Source: Streptomyces zhaozhouensis (GTDB lineage: Bacteria > Actinomycetota > Actinomycetes > Streptomycetales > Streptomycetaceae). From it: a DNA stretch of 64,000 nucleotides. Under the pieces are notes generated by a model. The model was not told the DNA's origin. It saw nothing but the letters and a program-made list of their open reading frames with translations, and did not search any database. The DNA lies in the NCBI RefSeq assembly GCF_900230195.1, contig NZ_OCNE01000019.1, forward strand, positions 1-64,000, read 5' to 3'. The position numbers were made by a program, and so were the translations under genes. Shown here piece after piece: positions 35,960 to 47,179 of this stretch. Numbering within the stretch: position 1 is the first letter of the stretch; each line of letters starts with the position of its first letter.

Positions 35960-37855
35960 TCAGACCGCCCTCATCAGCAGGGTCGCGGCGACCAGCACAG
36001 CCGCACCGCCGAACATCGAGACCGCGTAGGTGCGGGCGAACCCGTTCTGCACCCGCCGCAGCCGGCCGGACAGGCCGCCGAAGGAGGCGGCCGTGCCGTT
36101 CACCACGCCGTCCACCAGCTTGTGGTCGAGGTAGACCAGGCCGCGGGTGAGGTAGTTGCCGGGACGCACCAGCACCGCGTGGTTGAAGTCGTCCTGGAGC
36201 AGGTCGCGTCGGGCCGCGCGGGTGATCCAGCGCCCGCTCGGCGCCACCGCCTCGACCGGCCGGCGACCGTACTGCCACCACGCGCCCGCGACGCCCAGCA
36301 GCATCACGCCGGTCGCGGCCAGCGCGACCATGCCGTGGCTGACCGGCGAGTCGCCGTGGCCGAGGCCGGTGACGGGCTCCAGCCAGTGGACGAACGTCTC
36401 GCCCTGGTCGAAGAAGAACCCGGCGCCCACCGAGCCCACCGCCAGCACCATCATCGGGATGGTCATGGACAGCGGGGACTCGTGCGGGTGCGGCTCGTGG
36501 CCCTGCGCGTCCGGCTGCCAGCGCTTCTCGCCGAAGAACGTCAGCAGCATGATCCGCGTCATGTAGTACGCGGTGAGCGCCGCGCCGAGCAGCATCACGC
36601 CGCCGAGGAGCCAGCCCTCGGCGCCGCCCTTGCTGAACCCGGCGTAGATGATCTCGTCCTTCGAGAAGTAGCCGGAGAGGTAGGGGAAGCCGATGATCGC
36701 CAGGTAGGCGAGGCCGAACGTGACGAACGTGATCGGCATGTACTTCCGCAGGCCGCCGTAGCGGCGCATGTCCACCTCGTCGTTCATGCCGTGCATCACC
36801 GAGCCGGCGCCGAGGAAGAGCCCCGCCTTGAAGAAGCCGTGGGTGACCAGGTGCATGATCGCGAAGACGTAGCCGACCGGGCCGAGCCCGGTGGCCAGCA
36901 TCATGTAGCCGATCTGCGACATCGTCGAGCCGGCCAGCGCCTTCTTGATGTCGTCCTTCGCGCAACCGACGATCGCACCGAAGAGCAGCGTCACCGCGCC
37001 GACCACGATCACCACGGTCTGCGCGTCCGGCGCCCCGTTGAAGATCGCGCCCGAGCGGGTGATCAGGTACACGCCGGCGGTCACCATGGTGGCCGCGTGG
37101 ATCAGGGCCGAGACCGGGGTCGGGCCCTCCATCGCGTCGCCCAGCCAGGACTGGAGCGGCACCTGCGCCGACTTGCCGCACGCGGCGAGCAGCAGCATCA
37201 GGCCGATCGCGGTGAGCGTGCCCTCGCTCGTCTCGTTGGCGCCGGCCAGCACCGGCTCGAAGGCGAAGCTGCCGAACGTGGTGAACATCAGCATCACCGC
37301 GATGGCCAGGCCGACGTCACCGACCCGGTTGACCACGAACGCCTTCTTCGCCGCCGTGGCGGCGCTCGGCTTGTGCTGCCAGAAGCCGATCAGCAGGAAC
37401 GAGGCGAGGCCCACGCCCTCCCAGCCCACGTAGAGCAGGAGGTAGTTGTCCGCCAGCACCAGCAGCAGCATCGCCGCGAGGAAGAGGTTCAGATAGGCGA
37501 AGAACCGCCGCCGCCTCGGGTCGTGCTCCATGTAGCCGATCGAGTAGAGGTGGATCAGCGTGCCCACGCTCGTGATCAGCAACACGAAGGTCATCGACAG
37601 CTGGTCCAGCCGGAACGCGACGTCCGCCTGGAAGTCGGCCACCGGGATCCAGCTGAAGAGGTGCTGGTGCAGGGCGCGGTCCTCGCCGTCGCGGCCCAGC
37701 ATGTCGAAGAAGAGCGTGGCGGCCAGCACCAGGGAGACGGCGGCCAGCGCCGTCGCCACCCAGTGGCCGACCCTCTCCAGGTAACGCCCGCCCACCAGCA
37801 GCACGGCGGCGCCGAGCAGCGGCGCGCCGACGAGCAGTCCGATCATTGACTCCAC
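35960..37855 (-). CDS. nuoL: NADH-quinone oxidoreductase subunit L
   Basis: A 631-residue membrane subunit with the long lateral helix. Motifs are LLLYVGWEGVGLASFLLIGF, GKSAQVPLQSWLGDAMEGPT, ALIHAATMVTAGVYLITRSG and DIKKALAGSTMSQIGYM. The start is taken as GTG 37855 (GGGG ten bases upstream); ATG 37846 is possible but its ribosome site would be only three bases away. It follows nuoK after 14 bp. Confidence 0.95.
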   Translation of the reverse strand: MESMIGLLVGAPLLGAAVLLVGGRYLERVGHWVATALAAVSLVLAATLFFDMLGRDGEDRALHQHLFSWIPVADFQADVAFRLDQLSMTFVLLITSVGTLIHLYSIGYMEHDPRRRRFFAYLNLFLAAMLLLVLADNYLLLYVGWEGVGLASFLLIGFWQHKPSAATAAKKAFVVNRVGDVGLAIAVMLMFTTFGSFAFEPVLAGANETSEGTLTAIGLMLLLAACGKSAQVPLQSWLGDAMEGPTPVSALIHAATMVTAGVYLITRSGAIFNGAPDAQTVVIVVGAVTLLFGAIVGCAKDDIKKALAGSTMSQIGYMMLATGLGPVGYVFAIMHLVTHGFFKAGLFLGAGSVMHGMNDEVDMRRYGGLRKYMPITFVTFGLAYLAIIGFPYLSGYFSKDEIIYAGFSKGGAEGWLLGGVMLLGAALTAYYMTRIMLLTFFGEKRWQPDAQGHEPHPHESPLSMTIPMMVLAVGSVGAGFFFDQGETFVHWLEPVTGLGHGDSPVSHGMVALAATGVMLLGVAGAWWQYGRRPVEAVAPSGRWITRAARRDLLQDDFNHAVLVRPGNYLTRGLVYLDHKLVDGVVNGTAASFGGLSGRLRRVQNGFARTYAVSMFGGAAVLVAATLLMRAV

Positions 37856-37869
37856 TGGTACCTGTCCCC

Positions 37870-38169
37870 TTACAGCTTCATCAGACTGGCGTCGTCAACC
37901 GAGGCCGAGTGACGGGAGCGGTAGACCGTGACGATGATCGCCAGCCCGACGACGACCTCGGCCGCCGCGACCACCATCACGAAGAAGGCGAGGATCTGGC
38001 CGTCGAGGTTGCCGTGCATCCGGGAGAAGGTGACCAGCGCCAGGTTGGCCGCGTTGAGCATCAGCTCCACGCACATGAACACCACGATCGCGTTCCGCCG
38101 GAGCAGCACACCGGCGGCGCCCAGGGTGAAGAGCAGGGCCGAAAGATAGAGGTAGTTCTCGGGGCTCAC
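37870..38169 (-). CDS. nuoK: NADH-quinone oxidoreductase subunit K
   Basis: A 99-residue three-helix subunit of standard length: GAAGVLLRRNAIVVFMCVEL with the conserved buried Glu, then MLNAANLALVTFSR and AAAEVVVGLAIIVTVYR. GTG at 38169 overlaps the nuoJ stop (GTGA). Confidence 0.96.
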   Translation of the reverse strand: MSPENYLYLSALLFTLGAAGVLLRRNAIVVFMCVELMLNAANLALVTFSRMHGNLDGQILAFFVMVVAAAEVVVGLAIIVTVYRSRHSASVDDASLMKL

Positions 38170-39110
38170 TTCCTGGCCTCCTCGGCGTCCGTGACCGCGC
38201 CCTCGTCGTCGGCGGCGGAACCCGCCCCGACGCCCTTGCCGTTGACGCCGTTCGCACCGTTCGCACCGTGGGCGCCGCCGTTGCCGCCTGGCTCGCCCGG
38301 GGCCTCGGCGCGGCCGTGGTGACGGTTGGTGCGCTGCTCCAGCGCGCGGACGGCGGCGAGCGCCTCCTGGTGCACCTCGCGCACCTGGCCGCGCGCGCGG
38401 AGCGTCGGGTTGACGGTCAGCTCGGACGGGGTGCCGTCGGGCAGCAGGCCCGGCAGGTCGACCGCGTTGTGGCGGGCGTAGACGCCGGGCGCCGGCAGCG
38501 GCGGCACGTGCTTGTTCTCGCGGACGCGGGCCTCGGCCTGCTCGCGCTGCGACTTGGCGCGCTCCAGCCGCTCCCGGTGGGTCATCAGGGTGGCGCCCAC
38601 GGCGGCGATGGTCAGCAGCACGCCGGTGACCTCGAAGGCCACCACGTAGCGGGTGAACAGCAGCGAGGCCAGGCCCTGCACGTTGCCCTCGGAGTTGGCC
38701 TGCGCCAGCCCGGTGAACGAGCCGGTCGAGGCCTGCCCGATGCCGGCGACCAGCAGCAGCCCGAGTCCGAGCGCGCAGCCGGCGGCGAGCCAGCGCTGTC
38801 CCTTGAGCGTCTCCTTGAGCGAGTCCGTCGACGAGACGCCGACGAGCATCAGCACGAAGAGGAAGAGCATCATCACGGCGCCGGTGTAGACGACGATCTG
38901 CACCATGCCGAGGAAGTAGGCGCCGTTGGCCAGATAGAACAGCGCCAGGATGACCATCGTGCCGGCGAGGCAGAGCGCGGAGTAGACCGCGCGCCTCATC
39001 AGCACGGTGCCGAGGCCGCCGAGCAGCGCGATCGGGCCCAGGACCCAGAACTGCGCCGCCTCTCCGGAGGAGGTGGAGGTCTCGGCGGCCAGGGAGGCGA
39101 GGGTGCTCAT
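38166..39110 (-). CDS. nuoJ: NADH-quinone oxidoreductase subunit J with long tail
   Basis: A 314-residue membrane subunit. The five-helix core (about 20-190) includes VYSALCLAGTMVILALFYLA and MVQIVVYTGAVMMLFLFVLM. The remaining 120 residues are hydrophilic, ending in an Asn/Gly/Ala repeat (GAHGANGANGVNGKGVGAG) and an acidic stretch, a feature of actinobacterial NuoJ. ATG at 39110 overlaps the nuoI stop. Confidence 0.95.
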   Translation of the reverse strand: MSTLASLAAETSTSSGEAAQFWVLGPIALLGGLGTVLMRRAVYSALCLAGTMVILALFYLANGAYFLGMVQIVVYTGAVMMLFLFVLMLVGVSSTDSLKETLKGQRWLAAGCALGLGLLLVAGIGQASTGSFTGLAQANSEGNVQGLASLLFTRYVVAFEVTGVLLTIAAVGATLMTHRERLERAKSQREQAEARVRENKHVPPLPAPGVYARHNAVDLPGLLPDGTPSELTVNPTLRARGQVREVHQEALAAVRALEQRTNRHHGRAEAPGEPGGNGGAHGANGANGVNGKGVGAGSAADDEGAVTDAEEARK

Positions 39111-39754
39111 GCCCGCACCTCCGAGGGGCCCTCGCCGGCGGCCGGGTCGGTCAGCCGGGAGGCCGCCGCCAGCGCGTCGTCCGCCTCGCGGTCGTCCTCG
39201 GGCGTCTCGCCCTTGGAGTAGGCGACCTGGCGGACGGTGCCCTGCGCGGCCTCCGTGACCTCGCCCCGGTAGTAGGACTGCTCGTCCGTGCCCGGGTACA
39301 TCGCGTGCGGGGCCTCGACCATGCCGTCCGTGAGGCCGGCCAGCAGCTCCTCCTTGGTGTAGATCAGGGAGGCGCGGGTGCGGTCGGCCAGCTCGTACTC
39401 GTTGGTCATGGTCAACGCGCGCGTGGGGCAGGCCTCCACACACAGCCCGCACAGGATGCAGCGCAGGTAGTTGATCTGGTAGACGCGGCCGTAGCGCTCG
39501 CCCGGGGAGTAGCGCTCCTCCTCGGTGTTGTCCGCGCCCTCCACGTAGATCGCGTCGGCGGGACAGGCCCAGGCGCACAGCTCGCAGCCGATGCACTTCT
39601 CCAGCCCGTCCGGGTGGCGGTTGAGCTGGTGGCGGCCGTGGAAACGGGGCGCGGTCGGCTTCTTCTCCTCCGGGTACTGCTCCGTCAGCCGCTTCTTGAA
39701 CATCGACTTAAACGTCACGCCGAAGCCGGCCACCGGGTTGTGGAACTCAGGCAT
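39107..39754 (-). CDS. nuoI: NADH-quinone oxidoreductase subunit I
   Basis: A 215-residue peripheral subunit with two 4Fe-4S motifs, CIGCELCAWACPADA and CILCGLCVEACPTRA, passing electrons to NuoB. It starts MPEFHNPVAGFGVTFKSMFK with an amphipathic membrane-facing helix; the tail is acidic and low-complexity. The ATG at 39754 lies just inside the end of nuoH (8-bp overlap). Confidence 0.96.
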   Translation of the reverse strand: MPEFHNPVAGFGVTFKSMFKKRLTEQYPEEKKPTAPRFHGRHQLNRHPDGLEKCIGCELCAWACPADAIYVEGADNTEEERYSPGERYGRVYQINYLRCILCGLCVEACPTRALTMTNEYELADRTRASLIYTKEELLAGLTDGMVEAPHAMYPGTDEQSYYRGEVTEAAQGTVRQVAYSKGETPEDDREADDALAAASRLTDPAAGEGPSEVRA

Positions 39755-41123
39755 CGTCGCCCTCCTTTCCTTCGGTCGTGATGGCCGCCTTCTCCTCGGC
39801 GGTCTCACCGCGCTCCGCGCGCGAGGGGCGGCGGGGCACCGGTGGCAGGGTCTGGCCCGGCAGCGGTGGCACGGGGTAGCCGCCGGCCATCGGGTCGAAC
39901 GGCTCCTCGGCCTCGGCGGCCTTCCCGGCGTCGCCGCGCCGTTCGGAGCGGTCCCGCAGGAAGTCGATGACCAGCGAGACCAGCAGCAGCGTCAGCACGC
40001 CGCCGGCGACCCACAGCACGATGTCCTGGAAGTCGTAGTCCTCGTTCTGCATCGCGCGCACGGTGGCGACCAGCATCAGCCAGACCAGCGCGATGGGGAT
40101 GAGGACCTTCCAGCCGAGCACCATGAACTGGTCGTAGCGCACGCGCGGCAGCGAGGCGCGGATCCAGATGAAGAAGAAGATCACCGCGACGAGCTTGAGC
40201 GTGAACCAGAGCATCGGCCACCAACCGGAGTTGGCGCCCTCCCAGAAGCTCAGCGGCGCGGGTGCCCGCCAGCCGCCGAGGAAGAGGGTGACCATCAGGG
40301 CGGAGACGGTGACCGTGTGGATGTACTCGGACATCATGAAGAAGGCGAACTTGATGGACGAGTACTCGGTGAGGTACCCGCCGACCAGGTCGCCCTCGGA
40401 CTCCGGCATGTCGAACGGCGGGCGGTGCGCCTCGCCGACCATCGCGATCATGTAGATCAGGAACGACACCGGCAGCAGCACCATGAACCAGCGGTCCTCC
40501 TGCGCGGCGACGATGCCCGAGGTGGACATGGAGCCGGAGTAGAGGAAGACGGCGGCGAAGCTGAGGCCCATGGCGACCTCGTAGGAGATGATCTGCGCCG
40601 TCGCCCGCACGCCGCCGAGCAGCGGGTAGGTCGAGTTCGACGACCAGCCGGCGAGCACGGTGCCGTAGACCGCGATGGCCGCCGTGGCCAGCACGTAGAG
40701 CAGGGCGACCGGGAGGTCGGTGAGCTGGAGCACCGTCTGGGTGCCGAAGATGCTCACCGGGTCGTCGGCCGGGCCGAAGGGGATCACCGCGATGGCCATC
40801 AGCGCCGGGATGGTGGCGAGCATCGGCGCGAGGACGTAGAGCACCTTGTCGGCGCCCTTGACGATGATGTCCTCCTTCAGCATCAGCTTCACGCCGTCGG
40901 CCAGCGACTGGAGCATCCCCCAGGGGCCGGCGCGGTTGGGGCCGATGCGCAGCTGCATCCAGCCGAGCACCTTGCGCTCCATCACGATGCTGATGAGCAC
41001 CGTGCCCAGCAGGAACGCGAAGCAGAAGACGGCCTTGATCAGGATCAGCCAGAACGGGTCCTGGCCGAACATCGACAGGTCCGACTCCTCGGCCAGGCCC
41101 TGGGCCAGGGTGCCTGCGGGCAT
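39747..41123 (-). CDS. nuoH: NADH-quinone oxidoreductase subunit H
   Basis: A 458-residue quinone-chamber membrane subunit. IVMERKVLGWMQLRIGPNRA, LADGVKLMLKEDI, GEAHRPPFDMPESEGDLVGG and YLTEYSSIKFAFFMM are canonical. The last 75 residues form a hydrophilic tail with a PVPPLPGQTLPPVPRRP segment, usual in actinobacteria. The ATG at 41123 overlaps the nuoG stop by one base (TGATG). Confidence 0.96.
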   Translation of the reverse strand: MPAGTLAQGLAEESDLSMFGQDPFWLILIKAVFCFAFLLGTVLISIVMERKVLGWMQLRIGPNRAGPWGMLQSLADGVKLMLKEDIIVKGADKVLYVLAPMLATIPALMAIAVIPFGPADDPVSIFGTQTVLQLTDLPVALLYVLATAAIAVYGTVLAGWSSNSTYPLLGGVRATAQIISYEVAMGLSFAAVFLYSGSMSTSGIVAAQEDRWFMVLLPVSFLIYMIAMVGEAHRPPFDMPESEGDLVGGYLTEYSSIKFAFFMMSEYIHTVTVSALMVTLFLGGWRAPAPLSFWEGANSGWWPMLWFTLKLVAVIFFFIWIRASLPRVRYDQFMVLGWKVLIPIALVWLMLVATVRAMQNEDYDFQDIVLWVAGGVLTLLLVSLVIDFLRDRSERRGDAGKAAEAEEPFDPMAGGYPVPPLPGQTLPPVPRRPSRAERGETAEEKAAITTEGKEGDDA

Positions 41124-43648
41124 CACGCGTTCACCTCCTCGGTGGCCGGGGAAGCGGCCGCGGTCTGGGCGGCGACCCGGACCAGCTCGCCGGGGCGGGC
41201 CCCCAGGTCCTGGTAGGCGCCGTTGCCAACGGAGTTGAGCGGCAGCCAGACCACGCGGTCGGGCAGCTCGTCGGTGACCCGCAGCGGCAAGGTCACGGTG
41301 CCGGCGGGGCCGGTGACGGTGAGGTGGTCGCCGGTCGCGACGCCGGTCTCCTCGGCGGTGGCCGGGGAGAGCCTGGCCTCGGCGGCGTGCCGGGTGGCCT
41401 TGAGCGCGTCGTCGCCGTGCTGCATCACGCCCTGGTCGAGCAGCAGCCGGTGGCCGGCCAGCACGGCCTCGCCGGCCTCCGGCCTCGGCAGCTCGGCCGG
41501 CGTCGCGGTGGGCCCGAGGGGCAGCGCGCCGCGCCACTCGCCCAGGCCGTCCAACTCGGCGCGCAGCGTGGGCAGGTCGGGCAGGCCCAGGTGCGCGTCG
41601 AGCGCGTCGGCCAGCATCTGGAGCGCGCGGGCGTCGGGAACGGTCTGGCGCCTGGTCATCTGGTCCGGCTTGATCGCGGCGTCGAACGGCCGGGCGCGGC
41701 CCTCCCAGTTGAGGAAGGTGCCCTCCTTCTCCACGACCGCGGAGACCGGCAGCACCACGTGGGCGCGGTCGGTGACCTCGGAGGGGCGCTGCTCCAGGCT
41801 GAGCAGGAAGCCGTCGGCGGCGACCGCGTCCAGCGCGGCACGGGCCCCGGCCGGGTCCGGCAGGTCGGCGACCTCGACGCCTCCCACCACCAGGGCGGCC
41901 AACTCGCCGTCCCGCGCGGCGCGCACGATGCCGTCGGTGTCACGGCCGCCGGCCTCGGGCAGCGCCCGCAGGCCCCAGGCGGCGGCGATCTCGGCCCTGG
42001 CGTCGGCGTCCGACTCGGGCCTGCCGCCTGGCAGCAGGCCGGGCAGCGCGCCCGCCTCGATGGCGCCGCGCTCGCCGGCGCGGCGCGGGATCCACACCAG
42101 CCGGGCGCCGGTGGCGGCCGCGGCGGCGACGGCGGCGGTGAAGCCGCCGGAGACGCCGGCCAGCCGCTCGCCGACGACGATCAGCGCGCCGGACTCGCGC
42201 AGCGCCTCGGCGGCTCCCCGGCCCTCGGCGCCGAGCGCCGGGTCGGAACCGGCCAGCGCGTCCAGCCAGTCGGGCTCGGTGCCGGGCGCGGCGGGCAGCA
42301 GCGTGCCGTTGGTCTTGGCCAGGCCGCGGGTGATGTGGCTGGCGACGGAGAAGATCCGCTGACCGTGCTTGCGGTTCGCCTTGCGCAGCCGCAGGAAGAC
42401 ACCGGGCGCCTCCTCCTCGGACTCGAAGCCGACCAGCAGCACGGCCGGCGCGGCCTCCAGCGCGGCGTAGTCGGTGCCGGCGCCGTCGAGGTCGACGCCG
42501 TGGCCGGCGACGTGGCTGGCCAGGAACGCGGCCTCCTCGGCGCTGTGCACGCGGGCGCGGAAGTCGATGTCGTTGGTGCCGAGGGCGACCCGGGCGAACT
42601 TGGCGTAGGCGTAGGCGTCCTCGACCGTCAGCCGGCCGCCGGTCAGCACCGCGGCCCGGCCGCGGGCGCCGGTCAGCCCCTCGGCGGCGGCGCGGAGCGC
42701 CTCCGGCCAGCTGGCGGGGGTGAGTTCACCGGTCTCGGCGTTCCGCACCAGCGGGGTGGTGAGCCGGTCGGGGCGCTGCGCGTAGCGGAACGCGAAGCGG
42801 CCCTTGTCGCACATCCACTCCTCGTTGACCTGCGGGTCGTCGGCGGCGAGCCGCCGCATGACCTTGCCGCGGCGGTGGTCGGTGCGGGTGGCGCAGCCGC
42901 CGGCGCAGTGCTCGCAGACGCTGGGTGAGGAGACCAGGTCGAACGGGCGGGCGCGGAAGCGGTAGGCGGCCGAGGTGAGGGCGCCGACCGGGCAGATCTG
43001 GATGGTGTTGCCGGAGAAGTAGGACTCCAGCGGGTCGCCCTCCCCGGTGCCGACCTGCTGGAGCGCGCCGCGTTCCAGCAGCTCGATCATCGGGTCGCCG
43101 GCGACCTGGTTCGAGAAGCGGGTGCAGCGCGCGCAGAGCACGCAGCGCTCGCGGTCGAGCAGCACCTGGGCGGAGATCGGCACCGGCTTGGGGAAGGTGC
43201 GCTTGACGCCCTCGAAGCGGGTCTCGGCGTCGCCGGTGGACATCGCCTGGTTCTGGAGGGGGCACTCGCCGCCCTTGTCGCAGACCGGGCAGTCCAGCGG
43301 GTGGTTGATCAGCAGCAGCTCCATGACGCCGCGCTGGGCCTTCTCGGCCGTCCCCGAGGTGAGCTGGGTGCGGACGACCATGCCCTCGGTGCAGGTGATG
43401 GTGCACGAGGCCATCGGCTTGCGCTGGCCCTCGACCTCGACGATGCACTGCCGGCAGGCGCCCGCCGGGTCGAGCAGCGGGTGGTCGCAGAACCGGGGGA
43501 TCTCGATGCCGAGTTGCTCGGCGGCCCGGATCACCAGGGTGCCCTTGGGCACGGAGATCTCGATGCCGTCGATGGTCAGGGTGACCAGATCGGTCTGGGG
43601 CGGCTTGGCCTGCCCACCACCGTTCTTGGCGTCGGTGGTGACCGTCAT
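41123..43648 (-). CDS. nuoG: NADH-quinone oxidoreductase subunit G
   Basis: An 841-residue large peripheral subunit. The N-terminal 2Fe-2S domain has CDHPLLDPAGACRQC and a further Cys in PMASCTITC. The 4Fe-4S sites are CPVCDKGGECPLQ with CVLCARCTRFSNQ, ICPVGAL, and the off-pathway cluster N7 in SVCEHCAGGCATRTDHRRG with its last Cys in EEWMCDKGRF. A molybdopterin-oxidoreductase-like body without cofactor follows. The start is ATG 43648, overlapping the nuoF stop. Confidence 0.96.
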   Translation of the reverse strand: MTVTTDAKNGGGQAKPPQTDLVTLTIDGIEISVPKGTLVIRAAEQLGIEIPRFCDHPLLDPAGACRQCIVEVEGQRKPMASCTITCTEGMVVRTQLTSGTAEKAQRGVMELLLINHPLDCPVCDKGGECPLQNQAMSTGDAETRFEGVKRTFPKPVPISAQVLLDRERCVLCARCTRFSNQVAGDPMIELLERGALQQVGTGEGDPLESYFSGNTIQICPVGALTSAAYRFRARPFDLVSSPSVCEHCAGGCATRTDHRRGKVMRRLAADDPQVNEEWMCDKGRFAFRYAQRPDRLTTPLVRNAETGELTPASWPEALRAAAEGLTGARGRAAVLTGGRLTVEDAYAYAKFARVALGTNDIDFRARVHSAEEAAFLASHVAGHGVDLDGAGTDYAALEAAPAVLLVGFESEEEAPGVFLRLRKANRKHGQRIFSVASHITRGLAKTNGTLLPAAPGTEPDWLDALAGSDPALGAEGRGAAEALRESGALIVVGERLAGVSGGFTAAVAAAAATGARLVWIPRRAGERGAIEAGALPGLLPGGRPESDADARAEIAAAWGLRALPEAGGRDTDGIVRAARDGELAALVVGGVEVADLPDPAGARAALDAVAADGFLLSLEQRPSEVTDRAHVVLPVSAVVEKEGTFLNWEGRARPFDAAIKPDQMTRRQTVPDARALQMLADALDAHLGLPDLPTLRAELDGLGEWRGALPLGPTATPAELPRPEAGEAVLAGHRLLLDQGVMQHGDDALKATRHAAEARLSPATAEETGVATGDHLTVTGPAGTVTLPLRVTDELPDRVVWLPLNSVGNGAYQDLGARPGELVRVAAQTAAASPATEEVNA

Positions 43649-45003
43649 GCGTTCACCTCCTGGTGGGTTGCGCTGTCCGACCAGGCGGTGGACTTGGCGG
43701 GGTCGAAGGGGCAGCCGCGCTCGGTGATGTGCTGCTCGTACTCGGCGCGGAAGTACTTGAGCGAGGAGAAGATCGGGCTCGCCGCACCGTCGCCGAGGGC
43801 GCAGAACGACTTGCCGTTGATGTTGTCCGCGATGTCGGCGATCTTGTCGAGGTCGCTGAGCAGGGCCTTGCCGGCCTCGATGTCGCGCATCAGCTGGACC
43901 AGCCAGTAGGTGCCCTCGCGGCAGGGGGTGCACTTGCCGCAGGACTCGTGGGCGTAGAACTCGGTCCAGCGGGTGACGGCGCGGACCACGCAGGTGGTCT
44001 CGTCGAAGCACTGGAGCGCCTTGGTGCCGAGCATCGAGCCGGCGGCGCCGACGCCCTCGTAGTCCAGCGGGACGTCGAGGTGCTCGTCGGTCAGCAGCGG
44101 CGTCGAGGAGCCGCCCGGCGTCCAGAACTTCAGCCGGTGGCCGGGGCGCATCCCGCCGCTGAGGTCGAGCAGTTCGCGCAGGGTGATGCCGAGCGGCGCC
44201 TCGTACTGGCCGGGCCTGGCGACGTGTCCGGAGAGGGAGTACAGCGTGAAGCCGGGGGACTTCTCGCTGCCCATCGAGCGGAACCAGTCCTTGCCCTCGG
44301 CCATGATGGCGGGAACCGACGCGATGGACTCGACGTTGTTCACCACGGTGGGGCAGGCGTAGAGCCCGGCCACGGCGGGGAAGGGCGGGCGCAGCCTGGG
44401 CTGGCCGCGTCGTCCCTCCAGGGAGTCCAGCAGCGCGGTCTCCTCGCCGCAGATGTAGGCGCCGGCGCCGGCGTGCACGGTGATCTCCAGGTCGCCGCCG
44501 TCGCCGAGGGCGCCCTTGCCCAGGTAGCCGGCGGCGTGTGCCTCGGCGACGGCCGCGTGCAGCCGCCGCAGCACGGGCACGACCTCGCCGCGCAGATAGA
44601 TGAAGGCGTGGTTCGAGCGGATCGCGTGGCAGGCGATGATGATGCCCTCGATGAGGGAGTGCGGGTTGGCGTAGAGCAGCGGGATGTCCTTGCAGGTCCC
44701 GGGCTCCGACTCGTCCGCGTTGACGACCAGGTAGTGCGGCTTGCCGTCACCCTGCGGGATGAACTGCCACTTCATCCCGGTGGGGAAGCCGGCGCCGCCC
44801 CGGCCGCGGAGGCCTGACTCCTTGACGTAGGCGATGACGTCGTCGGGGGCCATCTCCAGCGCCTTGGCCAGGCCGCGGTAGCCGCCGTGGCGGCGGTAGA
44901 CGTCGAGGGTCCAGGACTCGGGCTCGTCCCAGAACGCGGAGAGCACCGGGGCCAGCAGCTCCTGCGGGGTCTTCTGCTTGACGTCGTCGGTGGTCACGGT
45001 CAT
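43645..45003 (-). CDS. nuoF: NADH-quinone oxidoreductase subunit F (NADH-binding)
   Basis: A 452-residue subunit that oxidises NADH with FMN and cluster N3. The glycine-rich nucleotide site GLRGRGGAGFPTGMKW, the FMN-site NADESEPGTCKD and the cluster ligands ESCGKCTPCREG are intact. The ATG at 45003 overlaps the nuoE stop by one base; a GTG at 45006 is the alternative. No counterpart occurs in the second nuo cluster. Confidence 0.96.
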   Translation of the reverse strand: MTVTTDDVKQKTPQELLAPVLSAFWDEPESWTLDVYRRHGGYRGLAKALEMAPDDVIAYVKESGLRGRGGAGFPTGMKWQFIPQGDGKPHYLVVNADESEPGTCKDIPLLYANPHSLIEGIIIACHAIRSNHAFIYLRGEVVPVLRRLHAAVAEAHAAGYLGKGALGDGGDLEITVHAGAGAYICGEETALLDSLEGRRGQPRLRPPFPAVAGLYACPTVVNNVESIASVPAIMAEGKDWFRSMGSEKSPGFTLYSLSGHVARPGQYEAPLGITLRELLDLSGGMRPGHRLKFWTPGGSSTPLLTDEHLDVPLDYEGVGAAGSMLGTKALQCFDETTCVVRAVTRWTEFYAHESCGKCTPCREGTYWLVQLMRDIEAGKALLSDLDKIADIADNINGKSFCALGDGAASPIFSSLKYFRAEYEQHITERGCPFDPAKSTAWSDSATHQEVNA

Positions 45004-45847
45004 CACTCACCCTCCTCGGCGGTGGGCCCGGCGGGGTTTTCCGGGTCCGAGGCCGAAGTCTGCTGGGGGGCGTCATGGGAGCTCGGGTGCCGGGCCGGCT
45101 CCTCGGAGTCCGGCACGTCCGGGTCCCGGGGGGCGACGACCACGCGCGCGCCCTCCTCGCCCTTGGCCAGCCGGAGGCCGGCGAGCGAGGGCTCGCCGGC
45201 GCTGCCGCCGGCGGCGACCGCGCCCGGCCGCTCGTCGGGGAAGCCGGCGAGGACGCGGGCGGTCCGCTTGAAGTCGCAGAGCGGGGCGCCCCGGGTGGGG
45301 GCGACCTCCTCGCCGGCGCGCAGCTGGTCGACGAGGCGCTTGGCGGACTCGACGGTCTGGTTGTCGAAGAACTCCCAGTTGACCATCAGCACGGGCGCGA
45401 AGTCGCAGGCCGCGTTGCACTCGATGTGCTCCAGCGTGACCTTGCCGTCCTCGGTGGTCTCGCCGTTGCCGACGCCGAGGTGCTCCTGGAGCGCCTCGAA
45501 GATGGCGTCGCCGCCGAGCACGGCGCAGAGCGTGTTGGTGCAGACGCCGACCTGGTAGTCGCCGGAGGGGCGGCGCCGGTACATCGAGTAGAACGTGGCG
45601 ACGGCCGTGACCTCGGCGGTGGTCAGCCCGAGCACGTCGGCGCAGAACCGCATACCGGTCGCGGTGACGTAGCCCTCCTCCGACTGCACCAGGTGCAGCA
45701 GCGGCAGCAGCGCGGAGCGGCTGTCCGGGTAGCGGGCGACGACCTCGGCGGCGTCGGCCTCCAGCCGGGCCCGGACGTCGTCCGGGTAGGGCGGCGCGGG
45801 GAGTTGGGGCATCCCCAGGGATACCCCGTGGCCCTCAGCGGTGGCGG

Positions 45848-45851
<4 letters not shown>
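45003..45851 (-). CDS. nuoE: NADH-quinone oxidoreductase subunit E
   Basis: A 282-residue thioredoxin-like subunit with 2Fe-2S cluster N1a. Ligands lie in VGVCTNTLCAVLGG and IECNAACDFAP; ATFYSMYRRRPSGDYQV is the family core. The last 90 residues form an acidic, proline-rich extension common in actinobacteria. It overlaps nuoD by four bases. Confidence 0.96.

Positions 45852-47178
<1,327 letters not shown>

Positions 47179-47179
<1 letters not shown>

Noticed and set aside
35795..37849. 684-codon plus-strand frame opposite nuoL
   Set aside because: Antisense shadow of a conserved gene with biased His/Glu/Val/Arg composition and no domain.
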